A stretch of DNA of 64,000 bases from Trichocoleus desertorum NBK24 (GCF_030409055.1 NZ_CP116619.1:186001-250000); one strand, 5' to 3'. Shown: positions 53,432 through 62,734, numbered from the stretch's first letter. The notes: generated from the sequence alone by a model not told the origin. Translations and numbers: made by a program.

Positions 53432-53467
53432 TACAATCTGGCGATTGTAGCCTTGGTTTCTGTACTA
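53368..53467 (+). repeat. attR: 100-bp direct repeat (right)
   Basis: Identical to 47248-47347 and followed by a different sequence. It includes the tRNA remnant and the TACAATC-N4-GATTGTA hairpin at 53432-53449. Confidence 0.95.
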
Positions 53468-53575
53468 TACAGTGACTAATTATTTGTCATCAGTGACAGA
53501 TTATTATCTTGGTGTCGCTGATGACTAACTACTATCATCTTAACCAAACCAAAACCACCCAAAAAAGCATAAAGG

Positions 53576-54346
53576 TCACACAGCTACTAAAAGCACTGTG
53601 TAACCCATAGCACCAAAGGCGAAGGCTCCAAAGCGGCTATCTCTCTCGTCTGGTAATTCTTCCTTCAACACATTCAGCACAATGCCACCCGCTAAAAAGG
53701 CAAACAGAATTGCGATCGCTGCTTGAGAAATTTGCGTGCCACTGCCTATAGCCCAGCCAGTCATCACAGCAGCGGACAAGATCCAGCGGCCTATCTGGTC
53801 ATAGGGCTTCTTGTGATGCTCTCTCAAACCGTAGTCATTGACCAAAAAATGTAAGGCCATTGCCACTGCGAAGAGTAGCAAACTCATGACTCCAGATTCT
53901 TCTCGATGCAGCAGAAGATAGCCAATTAGGGCGTTGTAGGGCGCAAATGACATCATGTGCAGCCAGAAAACTTCTACTTCAGTGACATCTCCTTGGCCTG
54001 CTGCTTGGTTACGCTGTCGAGAAATTTTTGCAGCTCGCTCTAATCCATAAAAAGCCACTAAGCCAGCCAACGACAGCAAATAGACGTGATGTTCTAAAAA
54101 TGTCCATCCATCCCCCCAGCTTTGGTGTAGAGTCTCTTGAGCAACGCTCAAATCCGGTAGAATATGAACAAAAACATAGGCAACTGACACGCCACTACCA
54201 AACGATAACCAGCGGCTACGAGGCGCAACTTGTAGAAAACGTAACCGACTAGAGAATACATGCACTACAACTAGGACGATCGCTGACAGACCTGAGAGCA
54301 AGACAACATTCAAGGGCGTAGATACCGCAACTTCTGCCAGAGTCAT
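53576..54346 (-). CDS. ZIP-like integral membrane protein
   Basis: 256 residues with about seven to eight hydrophobic helices. Features recalling ZIP metal transporters are SGVSVAYVFVHILPDLSVAQ with a His and Asp in a helix, and a loop containing FLEHHVY. There is also a helix with HFLVNDYGLREHH and a late VLKEELPDERDSRFGAF. The full ZIP metal-site signature (HSxxxG / HKxxE) is not intact, so transport of Zn, Fe or Mn is only possible. It starts just outside the response-regulator gene and both are on the minus strand. Confidence 0.55.
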   Translation of the reverse strand: MTLAEVAVSTPLNVVLLSGLSAIVLVVVHVFSSRLRFLQVAPRSRWLSFGSGVSVAYVFVHILPDLSVAQETLHQSWGDGWTFLEHHVYLLSLAGLVAFYGLERAAKISRQRNQAAGQGDVTEVEVFWLHMMSFAPYNALIGYLLLHREESGVMSLLLFAVAMALHFLVNDYGLREHHKKPYDQIGRWILSAAVMTGWAIGSGTQISQAAIAILFAFLAGGIVLNVLKEELPDERDSRFGAFAFGAMGYTVLLVAV

Positions 54347-54379
54347 GAGCCGATCGATTCCTCATGCTACTTACTCATA

Positions 54380-54745
54380 TTACTTGCCACGACGACTGAG
54401 CACCGCTTTGATGCGAGCAATTAGCTCACGAGTACTAAATGGCTTTGTAATATAGTCATCTGCCCCTGCGTCTAGCCCAATGGCTTTATCGAGGTCTTCG
54501 TCTTTGGCAGTAAGCATGACAATGGGTACATCTGAGAACGCGCGCAATCGCCAACAGACTTCCATCCCATCTACCTCTGGCAACATCAAATCAAGTAGCA
54601 GCAGGTCTGGCACCTGCTTGTGAAACTGCTTTATTGCCTCACGGCCATCCGCAGCAGTAGTGACTTGAAAGCCTTCTTTCTGCAAGGTATAAGTCAGGCT
54701 ATCCCGCAAAGGAGCTTCATCGTCAATCAGCAAAATATGGGACAT
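54380..54745 (-). CDS. Receiver-only response regulator
   Basis: About 121 residues from the ATG at 54745 (SHILLIDDEAPLRDSL); an earlier start at 54769 adds eight. It is a complete receiver domain: DD at about 7-8, phosphoacceptor Asp in LLLLDLMLPEVDG, Thr in VMLTAKD and Lys in YITKPFS. The sequence stops at IARIKAVLSRRGK, exactly where OmpR/PhoB proteins would begin their winged-helix output domain. It is either a stand-alone CheY-like relay or an OmpR-type regulator that lost its output. No histidine kinase is nearby. Confidence 0.93.
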   Translation of the reverse strand: MSHILLIDDEAPLRDSLTYTLQKEGFQVTTAADGREAIKQFHKQVPDLLLLDLMLPEVDGMEVCWRLRAFSDVPIVMLTAKDEDLDKAIGLDAGADDYITKPFSTRELIARIKAVLSRRGK

Positions 54746-54881
54746 AAGTACTTCTCTGGCTGGCTGCATGTACGCTTCATTTACCAGACTAGAAGTTAGG
54801 ACGAGCTAGCTGCCTCCGACTCAGGATGTAATTTTGTATATGTATATATACGTATTGCAGAGATAGCGAGACCTGCAAGAT

Positions 54882-55322
54882 TTAGTAGCGCATACTGGGA
54901 ATCACCCATAAGTCTACAGCTTCCCCTACTAACAAGCCCAGGCCAGCCATCAAGACTGAGCAAAAGAACACGTCCATTTGCTTAAAACCAGTGGCCCTCA
55001 TTTCTAATTCTGCATATAGCAGCGAAAGCAGCGGTAGCAGCGTTAGGTTCAACAATACGGGTTTCGTCAATATCAGAGTGACGGCAACACTAAACAGCAT
55101 ACTCAGGCCGACGACAACCAGCAACTTTTGAGTCGCAAACCAAACCAATGATTCCAGAATTGGATGGCTTTTCCAAGCGGTTACTAAGGTAACCCCAATG
55201 ACAAAAGTGCCGACTAGCCAAAAGATGTGGTGAGCCGATAAATGCCATCCCAACACCGCATAGGCTAAAACGAGCAGAGCGAGGGCGAACCAAGGCTTTC
55301 GGGTCAGAAGTTCAGTGTTCAT
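54882..55322 (-). CDS. Hypothetical membrane protein
   Basis: 146 residues with four hydrophobic helices, at about 10-28, 34-50, 66-100 (split) and 118-138. An acidic/aromatic loop (YAELEMRATGFKQMDVFF) lies between helices 3 and 4. No family was recognised. It is on the minus strand between the DUF389 gene and the receiver gene. Confidence 0.65.
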   Translation of the reverse strand: MNTELLTRKPWFALALLVLAYAVLGWHLSAHHIFWLVGTFVIGVTLVTAWKSHPILESLVWFATQKLLVVVGLSMLFSVAVTLILTKPVLLNLTLLPLLSLLYAELEMRATGFKQMDVFFCSVLMAGLGLLVGEAVDLWVIPSMRY

Positions 55323-55462
55323 AAAAAATGGAATTCTGCTACACCAACGCCAAATAAAAATGGAGCTAGGATGCTACTACTACTATACCTAGCCACTAGC
55401 TCATGGGGCTGATAGCCGTATCACATTTTGATAAGAAGTTGGCGCTTTAGATTTGGGCTACC

Positions 55463-56491
55463 TTAGGGCTGAGCAGGCGATCGCTTGGGTTCGTCACGAG
55501 TCACTTCTTCGACCTGGCTCACCGTAAAAATCAATGTGAAAGGTTGTCCCATTTCCCGCTCGATAAAGGCTTCTAAGAGGCGGACTTGCTTTGCCGTCAC
55601 TGGGCCTTGCGATCGCACTGTTACCCGGACCTGCGGTGGCTTCGTTAACCAGTTGGTGTTGATGCTTAACAATTCTAATCGCTGAAAAGTAACGGTTCGG
55701 TTCACTAAGGCGGTGCGAAGGCTATTTTCCAAACGGGATTGTCTGATCAGTTCAGCAAAGCCCACACTCAAGGGCAGCAGCAACGCGGCTGTAAATGCAA
55801 ATGCCCAACCTAAAGCTTTGCGAGCTTGGTGGAACGGCATATAGCCTGCTAAAAGAAACGTCAGCATACAAGAGAGCGTGATGCCCAACAGGTTGGTTAG
55901 GTAGAGTAGGGTCGCTCCCCAACTAAGCGACCAGTTTCCTTGAGCTAAGCCTAGCCCTATCACACAAACAGGCGGCATTAAGGCTACAGCGATCGCGGTT
56001 CCTGCTAGACTTTCGGAAATTTTGGGTTGCACTTTGGCATAGCCACTAATGCTGCCAGCGGCCACCGCAATTCCTAGATCGATGAGGGTGGGTTCTGAGC
56101 GAGAGATAATTTCGCTGCCATAGCTGGGTAGTCCTACCATCATGGCTAAGACCCAGGCTAGGCTAGCCGCTAATAAAGTGCCTACGCTAACGGCAAGCAA
56201 TCCTTGCTGAAAGAGATGAATATCCCCCTTTAAGGCTCCAAAAGCCAGCCCTCGGATGGGTAACATCAAGGGAGCAATAATCATCGCGCCGATAATTACA
56301 GCAGTGCTGTTGGCTAGCAATCCTAAGGTGGCGATCGCACAGGAGCCAATAATCAGGATTAAGTAGGAGATCCCCAGCTTAGATTCTTCCAACAGCTCTG
56401 TTTGTAGCCGCTTCGGTTGCAGCGCTTCAGTTCTTCGAGCTTTGAAGTGGTTCAGGCGATCGCGAATCCCCTTAAACATTACTGATAGCAT
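55463..56491 (-). CDS. DUF389 (TIGR00341-like) membrane protein
   Basis: 342 residues. The DUF389 signature covers helices 1-4: ESKLGISYLILIIGSCAIAT, NSTAVIIGAMIIAPLMLPIR and LAGTAIAVALMPPVCVIGLG. Six or more helices are present, followed by a soluble C-terminal domain of about 90 residues (VTFQRLELLSINTNWLTKPP). Function is unknown; a transport or channel role has been suggested for relatives. Its start ATG overlaps the stop of the ABC exporter gene, so they are co-transcribed. Confidence 0.85.
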   Translation of the reverse strand: MLSVMFKGIRDRLNHFKARRTEALQPKRLQTELLEESKLGISYLILIIGSCAIATLGLLANSTAVIIGAMIIAPLMLPIRGLAFGALKGDIHLFQQGLLAVSVGTLLAASLAWVLAMMVGLPSYGSEIISRSEPTLIDLGIAVAAGSISGYAKVQPKISESLAGTAIAVALMPPVCVIGLGLAQGNWSLSWGATLLYLTNLLGITLSCMLTFLLAGYMPFHQARKALGWAFAFTAALLLPLSVGFAELIRQSRLENSLRTALVNRTVTFQRLELLSINTNWLTKPPQVRVTVRSQGPVTAKQVRLLEAFIEREMGQPFTLIFTVSQVEEVTRDEPKRSPAQP

Positions 56492-58344
56492 TACTGATAA
56501 CCCGCTGCTTGCAAAGAGAACAAATGAGCATAGCGCCCGCCTGCTTGTAACAAGTCTTGATGGCTGCCTTGCTCAATCAGTTCCCCAGCCGATAGCACTA
56601 CAATCCAATCAGCCATGCGCACGGTCGAGAAACGGTGAGAGATCAAAATTGCCATTTGGTGCTCAGTCACGGTACGGAAGTGATTGAAGATTTGCACCTC
56701 CGCTTCCGCATCCATCGCTGATGTAGGCTCATCTAAAACCAGAATATCGGCTCCTGTCCGCATAAAAGCGCGAGACAAAGCGATCTTCTGCCACTGTCCA
56801 CCCGACAACTCCCGGCCCCCTTTAAACCACCGACCTAGCTGAGTTTGAAATCCTTCTGCCATTTCTTGAATAAAGGGCAAGGCCATACTCTTGTCGGCGG
56901 CAACTTCCCAGCGCGGTGAATCAGTGATATGTTCCACATCTCCCACGCCCACATTCTCCCCTACCGTAAATTGGTAGCGGACAAAGTTCTGAAAGATCAC
57001 GCCGATGCGACGTTGGAGCACTTCTGTATCCCAAGCTTCTAAATCTAGACCATCGAGAAAAATACGGCCTGAGGTAGGGCTGTAGAGGCGGGTGAGTAGC
57101 TTGATTAGTGTGGTTTTGCCAGAACCATTTTCACCCACGATCGCCATCTTTTCTCCGGGCTTGAGATGGAAAGAAACGTTGTTTAAAGCAGGTTGGGTAT
57201 TGCCGGGATAAGTAAAAGAGACATTTTCAAACCGAATTCCATCTCCGGGGACTGGCCCCCGCTGAGCAGTTCCCGCAGGCTGAGGAATCTCTTGTTCTAA
57301 AAACTCATACAAATTAGAAAGATAAAGAGAGTCCTCGAACATACCACCGATGGAACTTAGGGCCGAGGAAAAGGTAGTCTGACCTTGGCGAAACACCACC
57401 AAATACATGGTCAAATCGCCCAAAGAGATCCGTCCCGCGATCGCCTCAATCACAATCCAGGTATAAGCTGCATAAAAAGCTGCCGTACTGAGCAATCCCA
57501 GCACATAGCCCCAAAGACCGCGCCGAATGGTTAAACTGCGGTCTTCGTCATAAAGGCGATGGAAGATCTCTTGATAGCGAGTCAAGAGCAACGGCCCCAA
57601 CTGAAACAGCTTCACCTCCATCGCAAAGTCTTCACGGGCAATCAAGGTTTCCAGGTACGTTTGCTCTCTGGTTTCTGGGGCACGCCAACGAAACAACCGG
57701 AAAGCTTGCCCTGCAAAGCGAGTCTCAGCGATAAAGGCAGGCACAGCCGCCAACATCAGCACAAAGACGGCTCCAATGGAGAAGTTCAGCAGCAACCCGC
57801 CATAGGTAATCAGCGCTAAGCTATCTTGCACCAGCCCAAAGGTTCGCCCTACCAAGCTTAAGGGACGGCTCGAAGCTTCCCGGCGGGCACGGGTCATTTT
57901 GTCGTAAAACTCGGAGTCCTCAAAATGCGCCATATCCAAAGTGAGGGCTTTCTTGAGAATCAGCACATTCACTTTCTGCCCCAACAGCACCCGCAGCAAT
58001 GACTGACAGAGCGTGAGTCCTTGCTTACTACCCGCTAACAAAGCGACCGCGATCGCTTCTAGGCCGAGGTATCCTAGTGCGTTCCAGCGATCGTCTAGCA
58101 ATTTCGATTGCGACGCTGCAACCACACTATCAATAATGAGTTTGCCGACATAGGCGATCGCGCCAGGGAGTAACCCCGCAATTAGAGTAAAAAGAGCCAA
58201 GGCGATCGTCAAGCGGTGATTGGTTGACCAAACCAGCTCTACAGCACGGCCACCATATTGAAACAAATTCAGCGATTGGGATAGCCCCTGCAAGCGCCGT
58301 TGCAAGCCCGTGTAAAGCCCAGTGTAAAGGTTACGATACTTCAT
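56491..58344 (-). CDS. ABC exporter, fused permease-ATPase
   Basis: 617 residues from the ATG at 58344, which has GGAG four bases upstream; the frame is open to 58413. Six membrane helices (about 40-320) form an ABCB-type permease domain. The ATPase follows: Walker A GENGSGKTT, Q-loop FQNFVRYQFTV, signature ELSGGQWQK, Walker B ILVLDEPTSAMD and H-loop ISHRFSTV. It exports an unknown lipid, peptide or drug, as a homodimer in the inner membrane. Its 3' end overlaps the DUF389 gene start. Confidence 0.93.
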   Translation of the reverse strand: MKYRNLYTGLYTGLQRRLQGLSQSLNLFQYGGRAVELVWSTNHRLTIALALFTLIAGLLPGAIAYVGKLIIDSVVAASQSKLLDDRWNALGYLGLEAIAVALLAGSKQGLTLCQSLLRVLLGQKVNVLILKKALTLDMAHFEDSEFYDKMTRARREASSRPLSLVGRTFGLVQDSLALITYGGLLLNFSIGAVFVLMLAAVPAFIAETRFAGQAFRLFRWRAPETREQTYLETLIAREDFAMEVKLFQLGPLLLTRYQEIFHRLYDEDRSLTIRRGLWGYVLGLLSTAAFYAAYTWIVIEAIAGRISLGDLTMYLVVFRQGQTTFSSALSSIGGMFEDSLYLSNLYEFLEQEIPQPAGTAQRGPVPGDGIRFENVSFTYPGNTQPALNNVSFHLKPGEKMAIVGENGSGKTTLIKLLTRLYSPTSGRIFLDGLDLEAWDTEVLQRRIGVIFQNFVRYQFTVGENVGVGDVEHITDSPRWEVAADKSMALPFIQEMAEGFQTQLGRWFKGGRELSGGQWQKIALSRAFMRTGADILVLDEPTSAMDAEAEVQIFNHFRTVTEHQMAILISHRFSTVRMADWIVVLSAGELIEQGSHQDLLQAGGRYAHLFSLQAAGYQ

Positions 58345-58471
58345 ATTCTCCACAATAGCCCGCACTGCTAACCGCTGGCATGATTGCGGTTTTGTCTTGC
58401 TAGCAAAACTCACATCGCTGCTAATGAGACGCTATTCTGAATCAGGGCCAAGCTCTACCAAGGCCAGGATC

Positions 58472-58852
58472 ATGGCATTTTTTCGATCTCTATTTCGACA
58501 CTCAACTCGCGCCTTAATGCGGTACAACAACTACTGCTTGCTCAGCATCATGTTTGCCAATCTCTGTTTGGCCTTGCAAGCAGGCTCGCCCGGATTAATT
58601 ACGGGAATCGTTGTTGGTAGCTCTCTCCTTTATTTACCGTTGAGTTTGGTGAATCTTTGGTGGCAGTGGCAGCAATATAAAGTGCGACTTGCCCAGCTTA
58701 ACGCTGAGTTTCGGACTCAACTTGCCGCCTCGTACCCAAAACCCTTAGGTAATCCTCAGTGCGCGTACTCAGCGCGATCGCCCCATATTAGATGTGCAGT
58801 CCATCCCTACGGCCCTTGTGAAGGTTGCTTAGACTTCGTACCTCGGCCATAA
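58472..58852 (+). CDS. DUF6464-like small membrane protein
   Basis: 126 residues from the ATG at 58472; the open frame reaches a TTG-type start at 58397 that overlaps the divergent ABC gene's frame. Two hydrophobic helices lie at about 20-40 and 45-65. The C-terminal tail (NPQCAYSARSPHIRCAVHP then GPCEGCLDF) carries four Cys in the CX-type pattern of the cyanobacterial family DUF6464. Function unknown; the Cys set may bind metal or form disulfides. Confidence 0.7.
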   Translation: MAFFRSLFRHSTRALMRYNNYCLLSIMFANLCLALQAGSPGLITGIVVGSSLLYLPLSLVNLWWQWQQYKVRLAQLNAEFRTQLAASYPKPLGNPQCAYSARSPHIRCAVHPYGPCEGCLDFVPRP

Positions 58853-59016
58853 ACTCGCTCGTTCTAAACAAATTCCGAAAAAAGTAACATTTGAACTTGT
58901 TTTGTTTCAGTAGGCAGTGCCATACTCCCAAATACACATAAATCTACTGTCTTACCGTAGATTAGGGGCAGCGAATAATTTGGTGGCCCAAGCTAGGGCT
59001 AATAGGAGTAATTGGT

Positions 59017-59295
59017 ATGGCGCTCGCACATCAGCATCAAGAGCAGAGTCAGGTAGCTAACAAAGCCCACCGTTTGATCCGAAGTCAGCTTCCCCCTGTA
59101 AAACAACCAGGACAACTGAGTTTGGCCCTTGCAAAGCGGCTCTGGTGGCACACCAAAGGATACGGCACAGTTTTGGGAGTGATGCTTTTGGTACTGGGGA
59201 GTTTAGTCTTTCTAAATCTGCATTGGCTGGGTCGGCAACTGCTACAAGCTTCAACTGATGAAAGCGCAGCCGAGGATGCAAGTTGGACTCCCTAG
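59017..59295 (+). CDS. Small membrane protein
   Basis: 92 residues with an AGGAG ribosome site. A Gln/His-rich N-terminus precedes a basic stretch. A single membrane helix (GTVLGVMLLVLGSLVFLNL, about 52-70) and an acidic tail (TDESAAEDASW) follow. No family was recognised. Confidence 0.65.
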   Translation: MALAHQHQEQSQVANKAHRLIRSQLPPVKQPGQLSLALAKRLWWHTKGYGTVLGVMLLVLGSLVFLNLHWLGRQLLQASTDESAAEDASWTP

Positions 59296-59693
59296 ATAAA
59301 AGATTGAGTAAAAAACCATCTAAGTAGGACTAGGGATCGACAACATTAAAAAAGTATTACTACAATGAAATCAGCATCCATTCAATATGAGGTGTTATTC
59401 TCAAGGATTGTAAAAAGCTTTACTGATAGCTTTGCTAAGTCTAGGGCGCAGCACTCCACCAGGCCTTAGTTAAGCTATTTGAGAGGGGCTAAGTTTATCC
59501 ACCTTACCCGACGCTACAGCGCAAGAATACCCAACATCTTGCCTCTCTTTTTGCTTCCCTACTCTCTCTTTGATCTTCTGCAAACCGCAGAACTTAACAC
59601 AACATTACTCATCTATTGAGTTAACCCTCTGACTTGATTGAAGCCAGCAGGACTGGATGCTGCTGAACAATTTAAGCGAGGAAGTTAGGTAAC
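59296..59693. other. Intergenic region before the amino-acid operon
   Basis: About 400 bases that should hold the operon promoter. A short AAAGCTTT...AGCTTT repeat near 59412-59434 is visible. No riboswitch, ORF or strong operator was recognised. Confidence 0.45.
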
Positions 59694-60368
59694 ATGCTGA
59701 ACTTATCCAAGCCTAAAGAGTTTGATTGCTTAGCCAGCTACATCCTAGAAATGGTAACGGCTGTTCGAGTCGATCAACTCAAGCCATTCTTTGACACGCT
59801 GCCACCCGACCCCTATTTAGCTGGTAACTACCGCTTTAGGCGCTTATCTCATTTCCAAATTGAAGGCGATCGCTTGATTAAACTCCCTCATCGACGTTTA
59901 TTTCAGTCGAAAGCTTACAATCCTTTACTGGGTGATGTAGCCAGAGAATACGCGGAGCTGGATGATGGCTTAATTGAGCTAGAAGACTTTCAAAAAATCA
60001 TTTGGGAATTTTTCCAGTTTTGCCAACTTTGCACCCCTCACAAAGAAGTTGCCGTCCACCAAATTAGAACCACCGCCACCTCTCAACGAGTCGGAAATCC
60101 AGCCCCAGAAGGCATTCACCGCGATGGCGTTGATTTAGTGGGTATCTTTTCTGTAAATCGTGCCCGTATTGAAGGCGGAGAAACCCATCTCTACAAAGAT
60201 AAACAGGGTAGCCCAGCTTTTACAAAGGTGCTTAATCCAGGTGAGTTTCTCGTATTCAGAGATGATCAGTACTTCCATTTCACTTCCTCGGTAAGCGCGA
60301 TCGCCCCTGAAGACGGAGAGCGGGATGTCTTTGTCTTCACCTGTCCTGGCCTCTTTCCACCGGAATAA
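59694..60368 (+). CDS. 2-oxoglutarate/Fe(II) dioxygenase, amino-acid hydroxylase (IDO-like)
   Basis: 224 residues. The double-stranded beta-helix iron ligands are His142 and Asp144 in EGIHRDGVD and the distal His195 in FRDDQYFHFTSS; a likely 2-oxoglutarate-binding Arg is Arg210 (DGERDVFVFTC). The family is that of Bacillus L-isoleucine 4-hydroxylase (IDO; PF10014 type), whose members hydroxylate free aliphatic amino acids. Here it heads a five-gene operon with threonine-catabolic enzymes; the next gene starts 40 bp on. The exact amino acid is unknown, but isoleucine, leucine, valine or threonine analogues are reasonable. Confidence 0.85.
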   Translation: MLNLSKPKEFDCLASYILEMVTAVRVDQLKPFFDTLPPDPYLAGNYRFRRLSHFQIEGDRLIKLPHRRLFQSKAYNPLLGDVAREYAELDDGLIELEDFQKIIWEFFQFCQLCTPHKEVAVHQIRTTATSQRVGNPAPEGIHRDGVDLVGIFSVNRARIEGGETHLYKDKQGSPAFTKVLNPGEFLVFRDDQYFHFTSSVSAIAPEDGERDVFVFTCPGLFPPE

Positions 60369-60408
60369 AGCTGCCACCGGAATAAACCTTATTAATTGGG
60401 AGACTTTT

Positions 60409-61713
60409 ATGATTGCCCTTGACCTCAACTGGATTCGGTCAAAGTTTCCAGCCTTGACTCAAGAAATCAACGGTCAACCCGCGATCTTCTGCGACGGACC
60501 CGGTGGTACACAAGTGCCAAAGACAGTGGTAGATGTCATCAGTGGCTACCTACTCACCTCCAATGCCAACGCTCATGGTGCTTTTGCTACGAGCCATCGG
60601 ACAGATACACTGATTGCCGCCGCTCGGAGTGCTGTGGCTGACTTTCTCAACTGTGGCAGTGATGAAGTCGTGTTTGGGGCTAACATGACGACTCTCACCT
60701 ACTCTATCAGTCGGGCGATCGGTCGAGTGCTGCAATCCGGAGATGAGATCATTGTCACCACTCTTGACCACTACGCTAATGTTTGTGCCTGGGAAGCTTT
60801 AGCAGAACGGGGCATTGTGGTTCGCACGGTGGATATGCATCCTGAGGATTGCACCCTGAATTGGCAGGAGTTGACGCGATCGCTGAATGAACGCACTAAA
60901 TTAGTTGCAGTTGGCTATGCCTCTAACGCGGTCGGCACGATTAACGACATTGCCAAAATCACGCAACTCGCTCATCAAGTTGGGGCTTGGGTATTTGTAG
61001 ATGCGGTTCACTATGCTCCTCACGGCGCGATCGATGTGCAAGCTCTAGATTGTGACTTTCTCGTCTGCTCCGCTTACAAATTCTTTGGGCCGCACCTGGG
61101 GATTCTCTATGCCAAGCGAGAACATCTGGCACAGATCCAACCTTACAAGGTCTTGCCCGCTCCAGATGAGGTGCCATCCCGTTGGGAAACTGGAACCCAA
61201 AACTATGAAGGCATGGCAGGCTTACTGGCGACCTTAGGGTACTTAACTGAACTAGGACATCGAGTTGATCCAGCTGTGCAAAATCGTCGAGCGGCGCTAG
61301 CTGCTGTTACATCTGCAATTCACACTTATGAAGCAGAACTGAGCCAAGCCTTATTGCGGGGTTTATTGGAGATTCCTGGTGTCACTGTCTACGGCATCAC
61401 TGATCTAAATCGCTTGTCTGAACGAACTCCCACTTTCGGTATCCGGATCAACGGCTACACACCTTACGAACTCGCAACGCAACTGGGCGATCGCGGCATC
61501 TTTACCTGGCATGGTCATTTCTATGCTTTGGGCGTCATCGAGCGGCTAGGGCTGGCGGCTAGCGGTGGTTTGCTAAGAATTGGCATGGTTCACTACAACA
61601 CGATAGATGAGGTGAATCGACTGCTACAGACATTGCAGGAGATCGCCGAGGCCAGAAGTCAGAAGCCAGAAGTCAGGAGCCAGGTGTTAGGAGTCAGAAG
61701 TTCTATTTTTTAG
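60409..61713 (+). CDS. Class V aminotransferase / cysteine desulfurase-like enzyme
   Basis: 434 residues from the ATG at 60409 with GGGAG upstream; a spurious start at 60325 lies inside the previous gene. PLP features: substrate-side GPGGTQVP, the aromatic-stacking His in TTLDHYANV, the PLP Asp in WVFVDAVHYAPH and the Schiff-base Lys in VCSAYKFFGPH. It fits the cysteine desulfurase-like SufS-related group (TIGR01976 type), whose substrates are poorly known. The last 20 residues (from about SQKPEV) come from an intergenic-type heptanucleotide repeat. Second gene of the operon. Confidence 0.85.
   Translation: MIALDLNWIRSKFPALTQEINGQPAIFCDGPGGTQVPKTVVDVISGYLLTSNANAHGAFATSHRTDTLIAAARSAVADFLNCGSDEVVFGANMTTLTYSISRAIGRVLQSGDEIIVTTLDHYANVCAWEALAERGIVVRTVDMHPEDCTLNWQELTRSLNERTKLVAVGYASNAVGTINDIAKITQLAHQVGAWVFVDAVHYAPHGAIDVQALDCDFLVCSAYKFFGPHLGILYAKREHLAQIQPYKVLPAPDEVPSRWETGTQNYEGMAGLLATLGYLTELGHRVDPAVQNRRAALAAVTSAIHTYEAELSQALLRGLLEIPGVTVYGITDLNRLSERTPTFGIRINGYTPYELATQLGDRGIFTWHGHFYALGVIERLGLAASGGLLRIGMVHYNTIDEVNRLLQTLQEIAEARSQKPEVRSQVLGVRSSIF
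61651..61700 (+). repeat. Heptanucleotide-type repeats in gene end
   Basis: Imperfect copies of AAGTCAGA and AAGCCAGA occur in a row at the end of the aminotransferase-like gene, and again at 62661-62698 at the end of the next gene. They match the short tandem repeats common in filamentous cyanobacteria. Confidence 0.7.
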
Positions 61714-61727
61714 TCAGGGTTACGGGA

Positions 61728-62699
61728 ATGGATAAAATCTTAGTAACTGGGGCGCAAGGGCAACTAGGCAGTGATTTGGTGACAGCTCTGCGTCGGATCT
61801 ATGGGATAGAGCAGGTTGTGGAGAGTGGGCGATCGCCACCTCATCCTGAAAGTAATTCTCTCTTATATCGAGTCCTGGATGTTACTGATCATCAGCAACT
61901 ACAAGCGATCGTTGAACAAGAGCAGATTAAAACGATCTATCATCTTGCTGGAGTGCTCTCAGCCAAAGGCGAACAACAGCCCGATCGCTGCTGGGATGTG
62001 AATATCAACGGTTTGAGAAACATTTTAGAAGCCGCCAAAACATATCAATTAAAAGTCTTTTTTCCTAGCTCGATCGCGGTCTTTGGGCCTCACACTCCCA
62101 AACTAGATACACCCCAAGTCACAGTTGAAGATCCCTCGACGATCTACGGCATCACTAAAGTTACTGGCGAACTGCTCTGTCATTACTACGCCCATCGCTT
62201 TGAAGTTGATGTTCGGAGTTTGCGCCTACCAGGCATCATCAGCTATAGCGCTCCTCCCGGAGGCGGCACCACAGATTTTGCCGTAGAGATCTTTGCGGCA
62301 GCACTTCAATACGGCACCTACACTTGCTTTGTGCGGCCAGAAACTCGGCTACCCATGATGTATGCACCTGACGCAATCAGAGCCATTCTAGAGCTAATGT
62401 CAGCCGAGTCATCCTCAATAAAAATCCGCTCTAGCTACAACATCACTGCCGTAAGTTTTTCTGCCGCAGAACTAGTTGCCGAGATCCAAAAACATCTCCC
62501 TCATTTTACTTGTCGCTACGCACCTGATTTCCGTCAGGCGATCGCCGACTCTTGGCCAGCTGTAATTGATGACTCACGCGCCAGAGCTGATTGGGGCTGG
62601 AGACATCAGTATGACCTATCTGCGATCGTGGTCGATATGTTAGAAAAGCTCTCGCAAAGAATAGAAGTCAAGAGTCAGAAGCCAGCGGTGAGGAGCTAA
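61728..62699 (+). CDS. tdh: L-threonine 3-dehydrogenase, epimerase/SDR type
   Basis: 323 residues. NAD-binding motif [12 protein letters not shown] at 6-17 and the extended-SDR catalytic Tyr/Lys in [12 protein letters not shown]. Other signature blocks of the short-chain (epimerase-type) threonine dehydrogenase are [20 protein letters not shown] and [18 protein letters not shown]. It oxidises threonine to 2-amino-3-ketobutyrate. The partner ligase gene is 35 bp downstream. The dioxygenase upstream could supply a beta- or gamma-hydroxy amino acid as an alternative substrate. The C-terminal [13 protein letters not shown] is repeat-derived. Confidence 0.92.
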   Translation: MDKILVTGAQGQLGSDLVTALRRIYGIEQVVESGRSPPHPESNSLLYRVLDVTDHQQLQAIVEQEQIKTIYHLAGVLSAKGEQQPDRCWDVNINGLRNILEAAKTYQLKVFFPSSIAVFGPHTPKLDTPQVTVEDPSTIYGITKVTGELLCHYYAHRFEVDVRSLRLPGIISYSAPPGGGTTDFAVEIFAAALQYGTYTCFVRPETRLPMMYAPDAIRAILELMSAESSSIKIRSSYNITAVSFSAAELVAEIQKHLPHFTCRYAPDFRQAIADSWPAVIDDSRARADWGWRHQYDLSAIVVDMLEKLSQRIEVKSQKPAVRS

Positions 62700-62734
62700 C
62701 CTTCCAACTTTCATTAACACTCTTTAACTCAATT

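Larger units (their letters stand above)
47248..53467. mobile_element. Integrative element in tRNA-Ala, 6.1 kb
   Basis: Exact 100-bp direct repeats bound the region; the distance between them is 6,120 bp. The left copy is part of the complete tRNA; the right copy lacks the tRNA 5' end. A tyrosine integrase gene adjoins the right end and reads inward. The cargo is small ORFs: three ribbon-helix-helix-type proteins, an acidic 92-residue protein, a membrane-anchored protein and unknowns. No relaxase, Rep, terminase or capsid gene was recognised. HIP1 sites occur at about the host's order of frequency, so the element has probably been in cyanobacteria for long. Confidence 0.92.

Noticed and set aside
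53368-53440. Second tRNA-Ala gene
   Set aside because: The first nine bases of the tRNA are missing, so no acceptor stem forms; it is the right attachment-site remnant.
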